Part shown: in pieces, positions 12,601 to 20,450 of the stretch
Numbering within the stretch: the stretch's first letter is position 1
Layout of the letters: each line of letters begins with the position of its first letter
Source: Mimachlamys varia
Taxonomy: Eukaryota; Mollusca; Bivalvia; Pectinida; Pectinidae
Assembly: GCA_947623455.1 (NCBI GenBank)
Contig: OX392538.1
Span: 1,488,001 to 1,552,000 of the forward strand
Length of the DNA stretch: 64,000 nucleotides
Direction: 5' to 3'
Position numbers and translations under genes: made by a program
Notes under the pieces: generated by a model
Told to the model about the DNA's origin: nothing
What the model saw: only the letters and a program-made list of their open reading frames with translations
Databases searched by the model: none

Positions 12601-15600
12601 AAATGAAAAATAGAACTCGTGTTAGGAACACATTAAATCACACATGGCGTTAGATAAGATTACAAAAGTATGGGTTCCCTCACCCAAAGGTGTAATCTTT
12701 GCTCCAGTATGCCAAGTCAATCTATTGTTCGACTAGTACGGCAGTGATCAGGTAGGTGTGAAAGAGACGCAGCTGACCACGGCGTTGTTTACATAGCGAT
12801 TTCAGGTGTGAAACTCGGGTCCCCGGGGCATTTATATGAAATTATTTCTAACATTTACCTGTAATTTTTGTGTGACAGTGGCCAAAAAAAAGTGATATTA
12901 ACCGAAATCCACCTGGAAACAAGTGATATTAAAAGAATGACATTACATAGATTATATAGCAGGAAAAACTGTGCATGAAGAAAACGTGATAATAACCGAA
13001 AAGTGATATTAACCGACGTGACATTAAGTGGAGTTTACTGTACCTGTTAAAATAAGTGTATACCTGTAAAAGATCTTAACTGTACAGGTATGTTCTTACA
13101 CCGAACCTAATAAGTTTATACCTGTTAAGATAAGTTTATGCCTGTTAAAGATCTTAATTGTCCAGGTAGGTTTTTACACCAAACCAAATTAGTATGTACC
13201 TGTTAAAGATCTTAATTGTACATGTAGGTTTTTACACCAAACCAATTTAGTATGTACCTGTTAAAGATCTTATTTGTACAGGTATGTTCTAACACTTGAT
13301 CTTAATTATACAGGTATGTTCTAACACCAATCCTAATCAGTTTATACCCGTTATCTTAATCAATGTGTTTCTACCCTAGATACCTATGAAAGCAAACCTG
13401 CCCCAGACACCATTCAGTGCCCTGCTGTCTGCAGAAAGAAAGAAAGGATTTCAGCCATCTGCCTACAAACAACTGGACAGTGAAGTGTACAACACTGCCT
13501 CACAGTTTACAGCACAGGTAAGACAGATATTCTTTTATCACATAACTGACGCGTTCAGTCATTGTCATGTGGCCATGTCATGCTGTTAAGATGATATCTA
13601 TAAGATGTTAAGATGATAGCTATAAGCTGTTAAGATGATATCTATAAGCTGTTAAGATGATGTCCATAAGCTGTTAAGATGATGTCTATAAGCTGTTAAG
13701 ATGATGTCTATAAGCTGTTAAGATGATATCTATAAGCTGTTAAGATGATAAGCTGTTAAGATGATAAGCTGTTAAGATGATAAGCTGTTAAGATGATAGC
13801 TATAAGCTGTTAAGATGATAAGCTGTTAAGATGATAGCTATAAGCTGTTAAGATGATGTCTATAAGCTGTTAAGATGATGTCTATAAGCTGTTAAAAGAT
13901 ATCTATAAGCTGTTAAGATGATGTCTATAAGCTGTTAAGATGATATCTATAAGCTGTTAAGATGATATCTATAAGCTGTTAAGATGATGTCTATAAGCTG
14001 TTAAGATGATATCTATAAGCTGTTAAGATGATAGCTATAAGCTGTTAAGATGATAGCTATAAGCTGTTAAGATGATGTCTATAAGCTGTTAAGATGATAG
14101 CTATAAGCTGTTAAGATGATGTCTATAAGCTGTTAAGATGATGTCTATAAGCTGTTAAGATGATATCTATAAGCTGTTAATATGATATCTATAAGCTGTA
14201 TATCAACATGTTATAAGTCTGACCTGTTTGTATTGTTAAGATGATAGCTATAAGCTGTTAAGATGATAGCTATAAGCTGTTAAGATGATGTCTATAAGCT
14301 GTTAAGATGATATCTATAAGCTGTTAAGATGATATCTATAAGCTGTTAAGATGATGTCTATAAGCTGTTAAGATGATAGCTGTAAGCTGTTAAGATGATG
14401 TCTATAAGCTGTTAAGATGATGTCTATAAGCTGTTAAGATGATAGCTATAAGCTGTTAATATGATATCTATAAGCTGTTAATATGATATCTATAAGCTGT
14501 ATATCAACATGTTATAAGTCTGACCTGTTTGTATTGTTAAGATGATAGCTATAAGCTGTTAAGATGATGTCTATAAGCTGTTAAGATGATGTCTATAAGC
14601 TGTTAAGATGATGTCTATAAGCTGTTAAGATGATAGCTGTAAGCTGTTAAGATGATGTCTATAAGCTGTTAAGATGATAGCTATAAGCTGTTAAGATGAT
14701 GTCTATAAGCTGTTAAGATGATGTCTATAAGCTGTTAAGATGATATCTATAAGCTGTTAAGATGATATCTATAAGCTGTATATTAACATGTTCTGGGTCT
14801 GACCTGTTGTATTTGATGTTACAGTTGCTGGAGACAGCCTCCCATGTACAGGCACCTGTAACAAGTCTGTGTAACACATTTATACATGCTCTACTGATCC
14901 GAGAAAAATCACTCAGGTAAGTGTGTCGTCATTTATGATAACTTTATCAACAGGTGGATGGTAGATTACAGTTTATATAAACAGTGTATTCATAACCTAC
15001 AATAAATAAATCCACATAGGATTTACATTCTACCTCAGAACAGGTGTCTGAATTTTTGTTTCCACTAGCCTTATACATCTGGGTCGAGGGTTTGAGATGT
15101 ATAATTGACCATAGCAGTTAATAGGACATTTTATCACATAACTGACCTATTCAGTCATGTCATACAGCCTTGTCATAAATATGGTATTACACATGTGTAA
15201 TAACACTATTGTGATGTCATATACAAATGACGTCATATAATTATCTCGGTAGTGAAAATCTTACCGTCAAAGTAGAAATTTGCACTTCTTATAGAGAATG
15301 AATTTGAGAGTTTTGGTGTATTTTCTCATAAATATAAGTCATGTAATAAATAGTATCTCACACTTGTGTCAATTTAATATTGAATTTATTAAACTCCTTA
15401 AATAATATGATATGTCACTCGCCTTAAGGCTTGTGACATATTAAATTATTGAACTTGTTTAATAAATTCCATATTACATTGATACAAGTGTAAGATCCTC
15501 TACAAACAAAAAGAAACCAAATTAGTCTATCTTTAAACAAATGTCATCATTTATTAATTGTCATCACTCTCCAGTGGACATTGTGTAGAGCCTATTCCTG

Positions 15601-16281
15601 TTGTTATTATAAATCATTACTAGTTCTAATATTCTAATTTCAATGGAGATAAATTATGTTTGTTATGGAGTTCAAACTATGTAAAGGGGTTTATTATTAG
15701 TTAACTTTTTTCCTTTAATGTTTGATTAAATGAAATTCTTTAAATGTCTTTATAAAGTTAAGGTAGAAATTTTGTTCATTTTACAACCATAACTGATTCT
15801 AATCGGTCTTACTGATACAGATGTTAGTGCATAGAGGCCTTTAGTGTGGTTGGAAACTGGAGTACCTGGCGAAAACCTGCGTGGTCGTATGGTGACCCCA
15901 TACCCTTTCATGTCAGATTGGGGAATCAAACCCTGTCCGCCTTGGTGAAAGGTTTAGTGCACTTTCCACTGCATCGTCAGTCTAAATGTCTGTATAATAA
16001 ACAGTTAATGATTTTACTATTTCCTGGTTTTACTTTTTCATTGCAGCACCTCTCGAGTGATAAAGGACGAGGACGACGATGATGCATCAGATGTGGAGGG
16101 AAAAGTGACAAATTCTGATTCTGAATCCGACATGGAGGTGGATGATAAAGTGGTGTCTATATCAAAAACGGACATATCCTCTAAACCGAAACAGGACAGA
16201 CAGAAAACAGACATTGTGACAGAACAGAGTTCGTTTGAAATGCCAAACTTAAACTGGTACTCTGCTGGCCTAAACACATGA
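1..16281 (+). CDS. WDR75: WDR75 (UTP17/NAN1-like), 5'-truncated by the window edge
   Basis: WD-repeat protein of the t-UTP part of the small-subunit processome; the family acts in the nucleolus in pre-18S rRNA processing and RNA polymerase I transcription. Exons by splice sites and phase: 1513-1668, 2803-2999, 6119-6306, 6939-7105, 7583-7763, 8563-8654, 10921-11007, 11324-11544, 13380-13517, 14825-14916, 16047-16281. All junctions are GT-AG, phases agree throughout, and the joined frame is open for 583 codons to the TGA at 16279-16281. Diagnostic stretches shared with vertebrate WDR75 include SYLLSGG, SKALVLNGKPGHLQFYS, SDKQLYN, GDWLATVE, VFKPSDP and a TPF block before the acidic tail. The preceding exon ends DLAFTLEG; copies of that end fill 1-632, and its phase matches the 1513 exon, so the true exon is at or left of position 1. 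Human WDR75 is about 830 residues, so roughly the N-terminal 30% is missing. Several introns carry junction-derived arrays. Confidence 0.94.
960..1420. repeat. Dispersed repeat with gtccgtctgtcc tract
   Basis: Intron stretch resembling segments at 18090-18180, 26070-26345 and 37244-37480: a 'tatactggaatcag' type lead, then clustered gtccgtc/catccgtc words, then 'atttcaatgaaact'. Two diverged internal copies of the 'accgatttcaatgaaactaca' type are visible. Class unknown. Confidence 0.5.
1513..1668 (+). CDS. WDR75: WDR75 exon (first whole exon in window)
   Basis: Acceptor ttccag at 1507-1512, donor gtaggt at 1669. Enters and leaves in phase 1. Encodes WD-repeat residues beginning SYLLSGGHE and including PRLGAPLTHVAVSPD. 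Confidence 0.92.
2080..2470. repeat. Diverged dispersed repeat with 'aaggtcactgt' words
   Basis: Three diverged copies, about 110-125 bp each, with 'aaggtcactgt' or a variant then 'aaatagaaaat'. Related words recur in the intron at 7240-7500. The rest of the 1669-2802 intron shows nothing else I can name. Confidence 0.45.
2803..2999 (+). CDS. WDR75: WDR75 exon
   Basis: Acceptor ttttcag, donor gtaaga at 3000, phase 1 to phase 0. Encodes the very conserved block SKALVLNGKPGHLQFYS followed by SDKQLYN. The last 57 bp are the seed of the tandem array that follows. Confidence 0.94.
2943..4790 (+). repeat. 57-bp minisatellite made of exon end plus splice donor
   Basis: About 32 copies. The first unit is the true exon end (coding HLQFYSVHSDKQLYN), followed by gtaagattttaac; the next donor falls exactly 57 bp later (3000 to 3057). 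Copies diverge in sub-families (cacctac or cgtctac; cggtacac or ccgtacac). Because 57 is divisible by 3 the minus strand keeps one frame open for 245 codons, which is an artefact. Confidence 0.95.
4795..5725. repeat. 40-bp minisatellite
   Basis: About 23 units of 'catagtccaaactacc' then 'aaccaggcagtattttac', with short forms lacking one C. It follows the 57-bp array directly in the same intron and has no visible relation to an exon. The rest of the intron to 6118 is AT-rich with nothing recognisable. Confidence 0.9.
6119..6306 (+). CDS. WDR75: WDR75 exon
   Basis: Acceptor ttttccag, donor gtagat, phase 0 to 2. Encodes LDIVCQNYI, then STGDWLATVEYW and MRLKFWKYN, a WD blade. Too interrupted by neighbouring stops to stand out as an ATG reading frame. 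Confidence 0.92.
6340..6750. repeat. 18-bp minisatellite
   Basis: About 22 units of 'gatataggaaaataacaa' with simple substitutions, in the intron after the 6119-6306 exon. Period 18 keeps reading frames open on the minus strand; those are not genes. Confidence 0.9.
6939..7105 (+). CDS. WDR75: WDR75 exon
   Basis: Acceptor ttttcag, donor gtaagg at 7106, phase 2 to 1. Encodes VTTSEDGKFKIW, a WD-repeat core ending in the structural tryptophan. A short NNNN run lies just before it. Confidence 0.93.
7238..7505. repeat. Two diverged tandem copies of a dispersed repeat
   Basis: Copies of about 130 bp share 'ctgcatttctc', 'cttcacacaag', 'cttcacaaa' and 'gtcaaaa'. It fills most of the intron between WDR75 exons 7105 and 7583. 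The next intron (7764-8562) shows no recognisable element. Confidence 0.5.
7583..7763 (+). CDS. WDR75: WDR75 exon
   Basis: Acceptor attgtag at 7582, donor gtaagt at 7764, phase 1 to 2. Encodes RWTCESVGYFHD and FTADGSLLGVVF, matching the WTCDFVGSYH and FSEDGSLLAVSF regions of the human protein. Confidence 0.93.
8563..8654 (+). CDS. WDR75: WDR75 exon
   Basis: Acceptor tttgacag, donor gtacgt at 8655, phase 2 to 1. Encodes a short blade segment ending NVTVWDLITCT plus one base. Its 3' end is the seed of the 37-bp array downstream. Confidence 0.88.
8626..10490 (+). repeat. 37-bp minisatellite of exon end plus donor, with 592-bp higher-order period
   Basis: The unit is 'gtgggacctcattacctg' then 'tacag/gtacgtatatcata'. 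Its left half is the end of the 8563-8654 exon (VWDLITCT) and its right half is the splice donor gtacgt. A longer variant with 'ggtatat(gg/at)aagttattacc' recurs; two of these recur exactly 592 bp apart (9366 to 9958, and 9701 to 10293), showing block duplication of 16 basic units. Confidence 0.95.
10500..10862 (+). repeat. C/T-only strand tract with about 55-bp repeats
   Basis: Over 350 bases almost without G, built from repeats of 'cactctaccctcacccc' and 'ctccctcactcc', with a C13 run near 10785. Strong pyrimidine strand asymmetry immediately before the 10921 acceptor. Confidence 0.85.
10921..11007 (+). CDS. WDR75: WDR75 exon
   Basis: Acceptor atattacag, donor gtaagt at 11008, phase 1 to 1. 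Encodes VVWSASIEST and DVMAVFGKNKS. The phase joins cleanly to both neighbours, which supports the choice of donor at 8655 for the previous exon. Confidence 0.88.
11324..11544 (+). CDS. WDR75: WDR75 exon
   Basis: Acceptor ttttttcag, donor gtatgt at 11545, phase 1 to 0. Begins YVFKPSDPNYLYY, matching the LFVFKPSEPRPLYI region of human WDR75, and continues LSWQYESQLYWMT. The natural donor is CTG/gtatgt, weaker than the CAG/gtatgt copies that follow in the intron. Confidence 0.93.
11545..13330 (+). repeat. 58-bp donor-containing minisatellite, split by a transposon
   Basis: The unit starts with gtatgtt (identical to the natural donor at 11545), runs through 'ccaaacctaataagttt' and 'cctgttaaagatctta' and closes on acag, so every later copy has CAG/gtatgt. 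Units lie at 11545-11695 and resume at 13041-13330. The interval 11696-13040 is an inserted element. Confidence 0.85.
11696..13040. mobile_element. Non-autonomous DNA transposon with terminal inverted repeats, TA-flanked
   Basis: The ends are cagtagactccgcttaat and, inverted, cagtaaactccacttaat. TA lies on each side (11694-11695 and 13041-13042). Length 1345 bp. Sub-terminal regions carry repeated gtgatattaaccg-like words in both orientations, as expected of transposase-binding sites. No transposase is recognisable; the best internal frame is 61 codons (12142-12327). The CAGT(A/G)..ACTCC end and TA target suggest a pogo/Tc1-type relative; that family assignment is inference. Confidence 0.8.
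13380..13517 (+). CDS. WDR75: WDR75 exon
   Basis: Acceptor taccctag at 13379, donor gtaaga at 13518, phase 0 both sides. Encodes NLPQTPFSALLS and the segment after it; human WDR75 has SLPTTPFYFIL here. Confidence 0.87.
13533..13585 (+). repeat. Fragment of dispersed foldback repeat
   Basis: Matches the first 50 bases of the elements at 15128 and 61693 ('tatcacataactgac', 'gttcagtcat'). Confidence 0.6.
13590..14800 (+). repeat. 22-bp minisatellite with embedded copies of the acceptor approach
   Basis: Units of 'ctgttaagatgatatctataag' and variants (gtc/agc/deleted). At about 14200, 14497 and 14778 the array is broken by a segment 'tatatcaacatgtt..' then 'gtctgacctgttt'; the last of these is the real upstream region of the 14825 exon. 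Confidence 0.9.
14825..14916 (+). CDS. WDR75: WDR75 exon
   Basis: Acceptor gatgttacag, donor gtaagt at 14917, phase 0 to 2. Encodes LLETASHVQAPVTSLC and FIHALLIREKS, parallel to ELLHTPAHVLPSAAFLC of the human protein. Too short for an ATG reading frame. Confidence 0.88.
15128..15510 (+). mobile_element. Dispersed foldback repeat, copy A (MITE- or SINE-like)
   Basis: About 380 bp with a second copy at 61693-62035 in the same order: 'tatcacataactga', 'tattacaca', 'gagagttttggtgtatt', 'cacttgtgtcaat', then an inverted repeat. The right part folds: 'aatttattaaa', 'gatatgtcactcgcc' pair with 'ggcttgtgacatatt' and 'tttaataaatt'. No coding capacity. Confidence 0.7.
15835..15990 (-). mobile_element. 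tRNA-derived SINE head (minus strand)
   Basis: Read on the minus strand it has an A-box-like cagtggaaagtgcac, a stem 'cctttcaccaaggcgg', and a B-box-like gggtttgattccc, spaced as in tRNA-derived SINEs. A body with 'ccacgcaggttttcgccag' follows on the same strand. Box matches are imperfect, so it is probably an old copy. Confidence 0.55.
16047..16281 (+). CDS. WDR75: WDR75 last coding exon
   Basis: Acceptor ttcattgcag at 16046, stop TGA at 16279-16281. Encodes an acidic, serine-rich tail (DEDDDDASD, SDSESDMEVDD) and ends in a short aromatic motif (NLNWYSAGL), as WDR75 ends with an acidic tract and a DYSW motif. AATAAA follows 8 bases after the stop. Confidence 0.92.
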
Positions 16282-16288
16282 TTTTTGT

Positions 16289-16294
16289 AATAAA
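16289..16294 (+). terminator. WDR75 polyadenylation signal (AATAAA)
   Basis: Perfect AATAAA seven bases past the WDR75 stop codon. This would give a very short 3' UTR; a further AT-rich stretch lies downstream, so longer forms are possible. Confidence 0.6.
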
Positions 16295-16920
16295 TTTGTT
16301 TGCATACTTAATTTTTTTTCTATTTTCAGAAGTGAAATGTTGTTCTTCTTAATTATTTCAGAAAAAAAGATATTTTGAAACAGAAAAGGAGATAATTATA
16401 GAAAACTTATCCTTATTCCCTCCTTTGAATGAATTCCAACTGAAGTTTATTTCAAGTTCAAAGATAATTTGACTGTGATCCATATGGTTCGTTACAAGAC
16501 GCTTCAGTATAGCCTATGAGACGTTTGTTACCAACACATTTGGTTTGTATAGATGAGTAATTGACATAGTAGATAGTTTCCACAAATGGAGGAATTTCTG
16601 TAAATTTAACTTTCTGTTAAGGACAAATTTGTAAAGAATCACGAGTTTGAAATGATTAAAATTGGTCTTATTAACCTTTTCAACAATAAATCTTGACTAA
16701 AGCTTGAGTGGAAAGCAATTTTGATTGGCTGAAATTTTTATTTTATGCGGGTATTTGTCAATAATGTGAACTCAAAGCTGTACTCTGTATTTCTACGTTT
16801 TCATTCTTAAATTGTGTGGCAAAGTAGAGTTTGTCATTATCGGGACATGACTTGTGCCATAGGCTTTAAGCAAATTGATAAAAAAAACATATGTATATAA
16901 GATAAGAGGTATTTAGTTAA
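16295..16920. other. Intergenic AT-rich DNA, nothing recognised
   Basis: Downstream flank of WDR75. No open frame, repeat or RNA gene stood out on either strand. Confidence 0.5.
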
Positions 16921-16924
16921 ACTA

Positions 16925-17850
16925 TTTGATCATCAATGGATGCTTTCCCCTACCCTCCCCCCTGTCTTTATTTTATCATCAATGGATGCCCCAGCCTCAA
17001 TCCCCCACCCCCCTCGCTATTTTATCATCAATGGATGCCCCACTACCTCGCTATTTGATCATCAGTGGATGCCCCTTCCCTCCTCTCACCCTCCTTGCTA
17101 TTTAAACATCAATGGATACCCCAGCTCGATCCCCCATCCCTCGCTATTTAAACATCAATGGATACCCCAGCTCGATCCCCCATCCCTCGCTATTTGATCA
17201 TCAATGGATACCCCAGCTCGATCCCCCATCCCTCGCTATTTGATCATCAATAGATACCCCAGCCTCGATCCCCCACCCCCTCACTATTTGATCATCAATG
17301 GATACCCCAGCCTCGATCCCCCATCCCTCGCTATTTGATCATCAATGGATACCCCAGCCTCGATCCCCCATCCCTCGCTATTTGATCATCAATGGATACC
17401 CCAGCCTCGATCCCCCATCCCTCGCTATTTGATCATCAATAGATGCCCCAGCTCAATCCCCCACCCCCTCACTATTTGATCATCAATGGATACCCCAGCC
17501 TCGATCCCCCATCCCTCGCTATTTGATCATCAATAGATGCCCCAGCCTCGATCCCCCACCCCCTCGCTATTTGATCATCAATGGATACCCCAGCCTCGAT
17601 CCCCCATCCCTCGCTATTTGATCTTCAGTGGATGCCCCTCCCCCCCCCCCCCCCCCATCCCTCGCTATTTGATCTTCAGTGGATGGCCCTTCCCTCCCCT
17701 CACCCTCCTCACTATTTGATCATCAGTGGATGCCCCTCCCCCCCTCGCTATTTGATCTTCAGTGGATGCCCCTTTCCCCACCCCCATCCCCCCCCCCACC
17801 CCTCGCTATTTGATCATCAATGGATGCCCCTTCCTTCCCATCAAGCCCCT
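16925..17850 (+). repeat. C-rich minisatellite, about 46-57 bp
   Basis: About 20 units combining 'ctatttgatcatcaatgga' with a C-rich half ('tgccccagcctcgatccccc', 'acccctcg'). C runs reach 14 near 17640. Several frames stay open through it, but the translated products are proline-rich repeats with no domain. Confidence 0.9.
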
Positions 17851-18199
17851 CGCCATTGGAGGTATACAGTTAGAGTAACAGGTCCGAGATATAACAAACA
17901 GAAATTCCCCTCTGCTATGTGTTGGATTAATTGGATGAGGCACTAACAAGTGGACAGATATGCACATATTGATCAGCTTGTTTGGAATAAACAATACCAG
18001 GCAATTAAGTACAAAAGTCAGGAGGCCCAGAGGGTGCCAGACCGTGACCGAGAGGACGACATTGGTGATGGAGACAGAGGTAATAGTCATACCCCCCAAC
18101 AAAAGTTAGTATACCCCCTGCAACGAGGTTAGGGAGTGCATCCTGGAATCACCCTGTCTGAATGTCTGTCATCCTGAGATCTCCTTTACTAACAGGCAG

Positions 18200-18454
18200 A
18201 TGAAATTTGCAAAGTGAAATTGCACTGTAAGTTTGGGGGGTGGATGGGGTAGTCATAACTCTCTAAAAAGGGGACGAAATCTGAAATGAAAATGCTGACA
18301 TACATGACATACTGATCGATGAAACTTCATGTGATTGATCAGTATGTCATGTAGTTGTGGATCGGCAATTTCATTTAAGATTTCGACCCCTTTTTAGGGA
18401 GTTATGACTTTTTTTTCCAAAACTTACAGTGCAATTTGACTTTAAAAATTTCAT
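18200..18454. repeat. 255-bp imperfect palindrome (foldback)
   Basis: Arms of about 125 bp: 'aaattgcactgtaagttt' pairs with 'aaacttacagtgcaattt', 'agtcataactc' with 'gagttatgact', 'aaaaaggggacgaaatc' with 'gatttcgacccctttttag', and 'acatgacatactgat' with 'atcagtatgtcatgt' at the centre. It sits inside a gtccgtc-type dispersed repeat (18090-18180). Confidence 0.85.
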
Positions 18455-18468
18455 TTTAGTGGAATAAC

Positions 18469-19914
18469 CGACATTGCAGACCCTTGTCTAACACCAGTGG
18501 ACATAAAAAAAAAGTCAAATTCTCTTTGGATGTCAGTGGGGGCATTCATGATACAAACATCACGAGAAAATTCTAAAAGATCAAAGTCGTCGATAATATC
18601 CCCTATTCCCTGCAAGTTTGGACAGAAAATACACCTAGAAAATGGAGAAAGTGCTTGAATTTTGGTAAGAAAAATCTGTATGAACCATGTTAAGTACCTG
18701 GACTATTTGAGACACTGTTTAGAAGACCTGAGACACAACACAATGAAGAACTATGTTTATATCACTGTACATTGACTATATATATCGCTTGTACATGTAA
18801 TGAACTATGGTTGTTATACTTGTTACACCTTACAATTATTTATACAACTGGAAATTCTTGCTACGTTGTTGAATTTGCGATTAAATCTTCCTGACAAAAT
18901 AATGTTCCTGCAAAAATGATTTGTTGTATACATACTATCAGCAAAATGATCTAAGTAACCAGGTACATCTACAGTGTAAAGAGCCGACATTTTGACCGCA
19001 ATATAGTTGTTGAAATTTGTAATGAATTCCTACATGAATCTGTCCAAACTGAAAAATAAAGAATGGTTTACGTTGGCTTACTTCTTCTTGCGGGACTTTC
19101 CTAGTACCAGTGACACCACCGCCAAGCATGAGAACGAAGACATTAAAAAGCGTCAACAAAATCATAATCTGAACTCAAAATCGATTAAACCAGGGGCAAA
19201 ATATGAACAAAGGAAATATTTATATAGAAATTCCTGTAAAAGTACAGGAGAATAAAACCAGGTGTTCCGGAAGAGTAAACGTCTTCTGCATCATCGACGA
19301 TACTCGCCATGTAAATCTAGGTCACGTCGAAGTAGATTTGAATGTGTAGAATTAACTCCACTTGGTCCTCATTTCAGCTCATGTTCACACGTTCGAAGGG
19401 AAGTACTGTACACTGTTGTCACGTCTTCGCAGGAAACCATGTTTCTGTCTTCAGGTCCTTTTTGTTTCTCTCCAGTGTATCCAACTTCAGATCTATTATT
19501 TGCGCTTTTACCAAGTAGCCCCCCCCCCCCTAATCCCATAGAGCTAGCTACCCTTGTGGATTCTTTGTACCCATATTCATGTCGGTTGGCTACAATTCGT
19601 GTTCTCAGTACAAATGGCTGTTTTGTTCTTTCCAAGTGGAACAAGTTGTCATGTTCCTTTAGAAATAGAGTCAACTGCCTTTTGTCTTTTCGAATGGACT
19701 TGCGTACGGCTGCCTTGTCGTCCTCGGTGGAGCCAGATGCGTTATATTTCAAAGCTAGATGCCGTGTGTTTGAAAATGAAACAATTTTGAACCTTAAGGA
19801 TAAAGATGTCGCATTCTGCCTTGTTGTGCTGATCCCAATATTGTTGTTTTGGAGTCGGCTGTCTTTTCCTACCCAATGTTGATATCCTATGTAGTTTCTC
19901 CTAAATGGAGCCAA
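18469..19914 (-). pseudogene. Probable decayed LINE (RTE/BovB-like linker and RT pieces)
   Basis: Minus-strand frame 19914-19369 (181 codons) contains KAAVRKSIRKDKRQ, like the basic linker between endonuclease and reverse transcriptase in RTE-type elements. A second minus frame at about 18700-18469 contains TGVRQGSAMSV, like the (S/T)GVRQG..LS motif of such reverse transcriptases. Order, strand and spacing of about 1.1 kb fit one broken element. The rest is not recognisable; a host exon or chance frames are alternatives. Confidence 0.3.
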
Positions 19915-20034
19915 CTACTCCATGCTCCTCCAAGTGTAGGCATTTTATTTTTTCCTTTGTGGAAATCTGGAGGAATTGGCTTTCTCGATCGTCCTACGTG
20001 GGGACAGCTTCTTTCACCCTCTCCGTGGAGGCAA

Positions 20035-20450
20035 AGTTCTGTGTTGTCCCGGCAACATGTACTGGATCGTTTTACTGTTTTGGTCACAACTTTTTGTTTC
20101 GTTGTCCCGGCGACATGTACTCGATCGTTTATTGTTTTGGTCAGAAACTTTTTGTTCCGTTGTCCCGGCAACATGTACTCGATCGTTTATTGTTTTGGTC
20201 ACAACTTTTTGTTCCGTTGTCCCGGCAACATGTACTCGATCGTTTATTGTTTTGGACAGAAACTTTTTGTTCCGTTGTCCCGGCAACATGTACTCGATCG
20301 TTTATTGTATTGGTCAGAAACTTTTTGTTTCGTTGTCCCGGCAACATGTACTGGATCGTTTATTGTTTTGGTCACAACTTTTTGTTTCGTTGTCCCGGCA
20401 ACATGTACTCGATCGTTTATTGTTTTGGTCAGAACCTTTTTGTTTCGAAA
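20035..20450 (+). repeat. 58-60-bp minisatellite
   Basis: About seven copies of 'ttgtcccggcaacatgtact', 'cgatcgtttattgttttgg' and 'tcacaactttttgttt'. Open frames across it on both strands exist only because of the repeat. From 20450 to 22430 I see no gene; a 27-base match to 58652-58678 lies at 21323-21349. Confidence 0.9.

Noticed and set aside
18938..19165. Signal-peptide-like minus frame (MILLTLFNVFVLMLGGG)
   Set aside because: Hydrophobic start is suggestive, but no supported second exon or mature domain was found; chance in AT-rich DNA is more likely.
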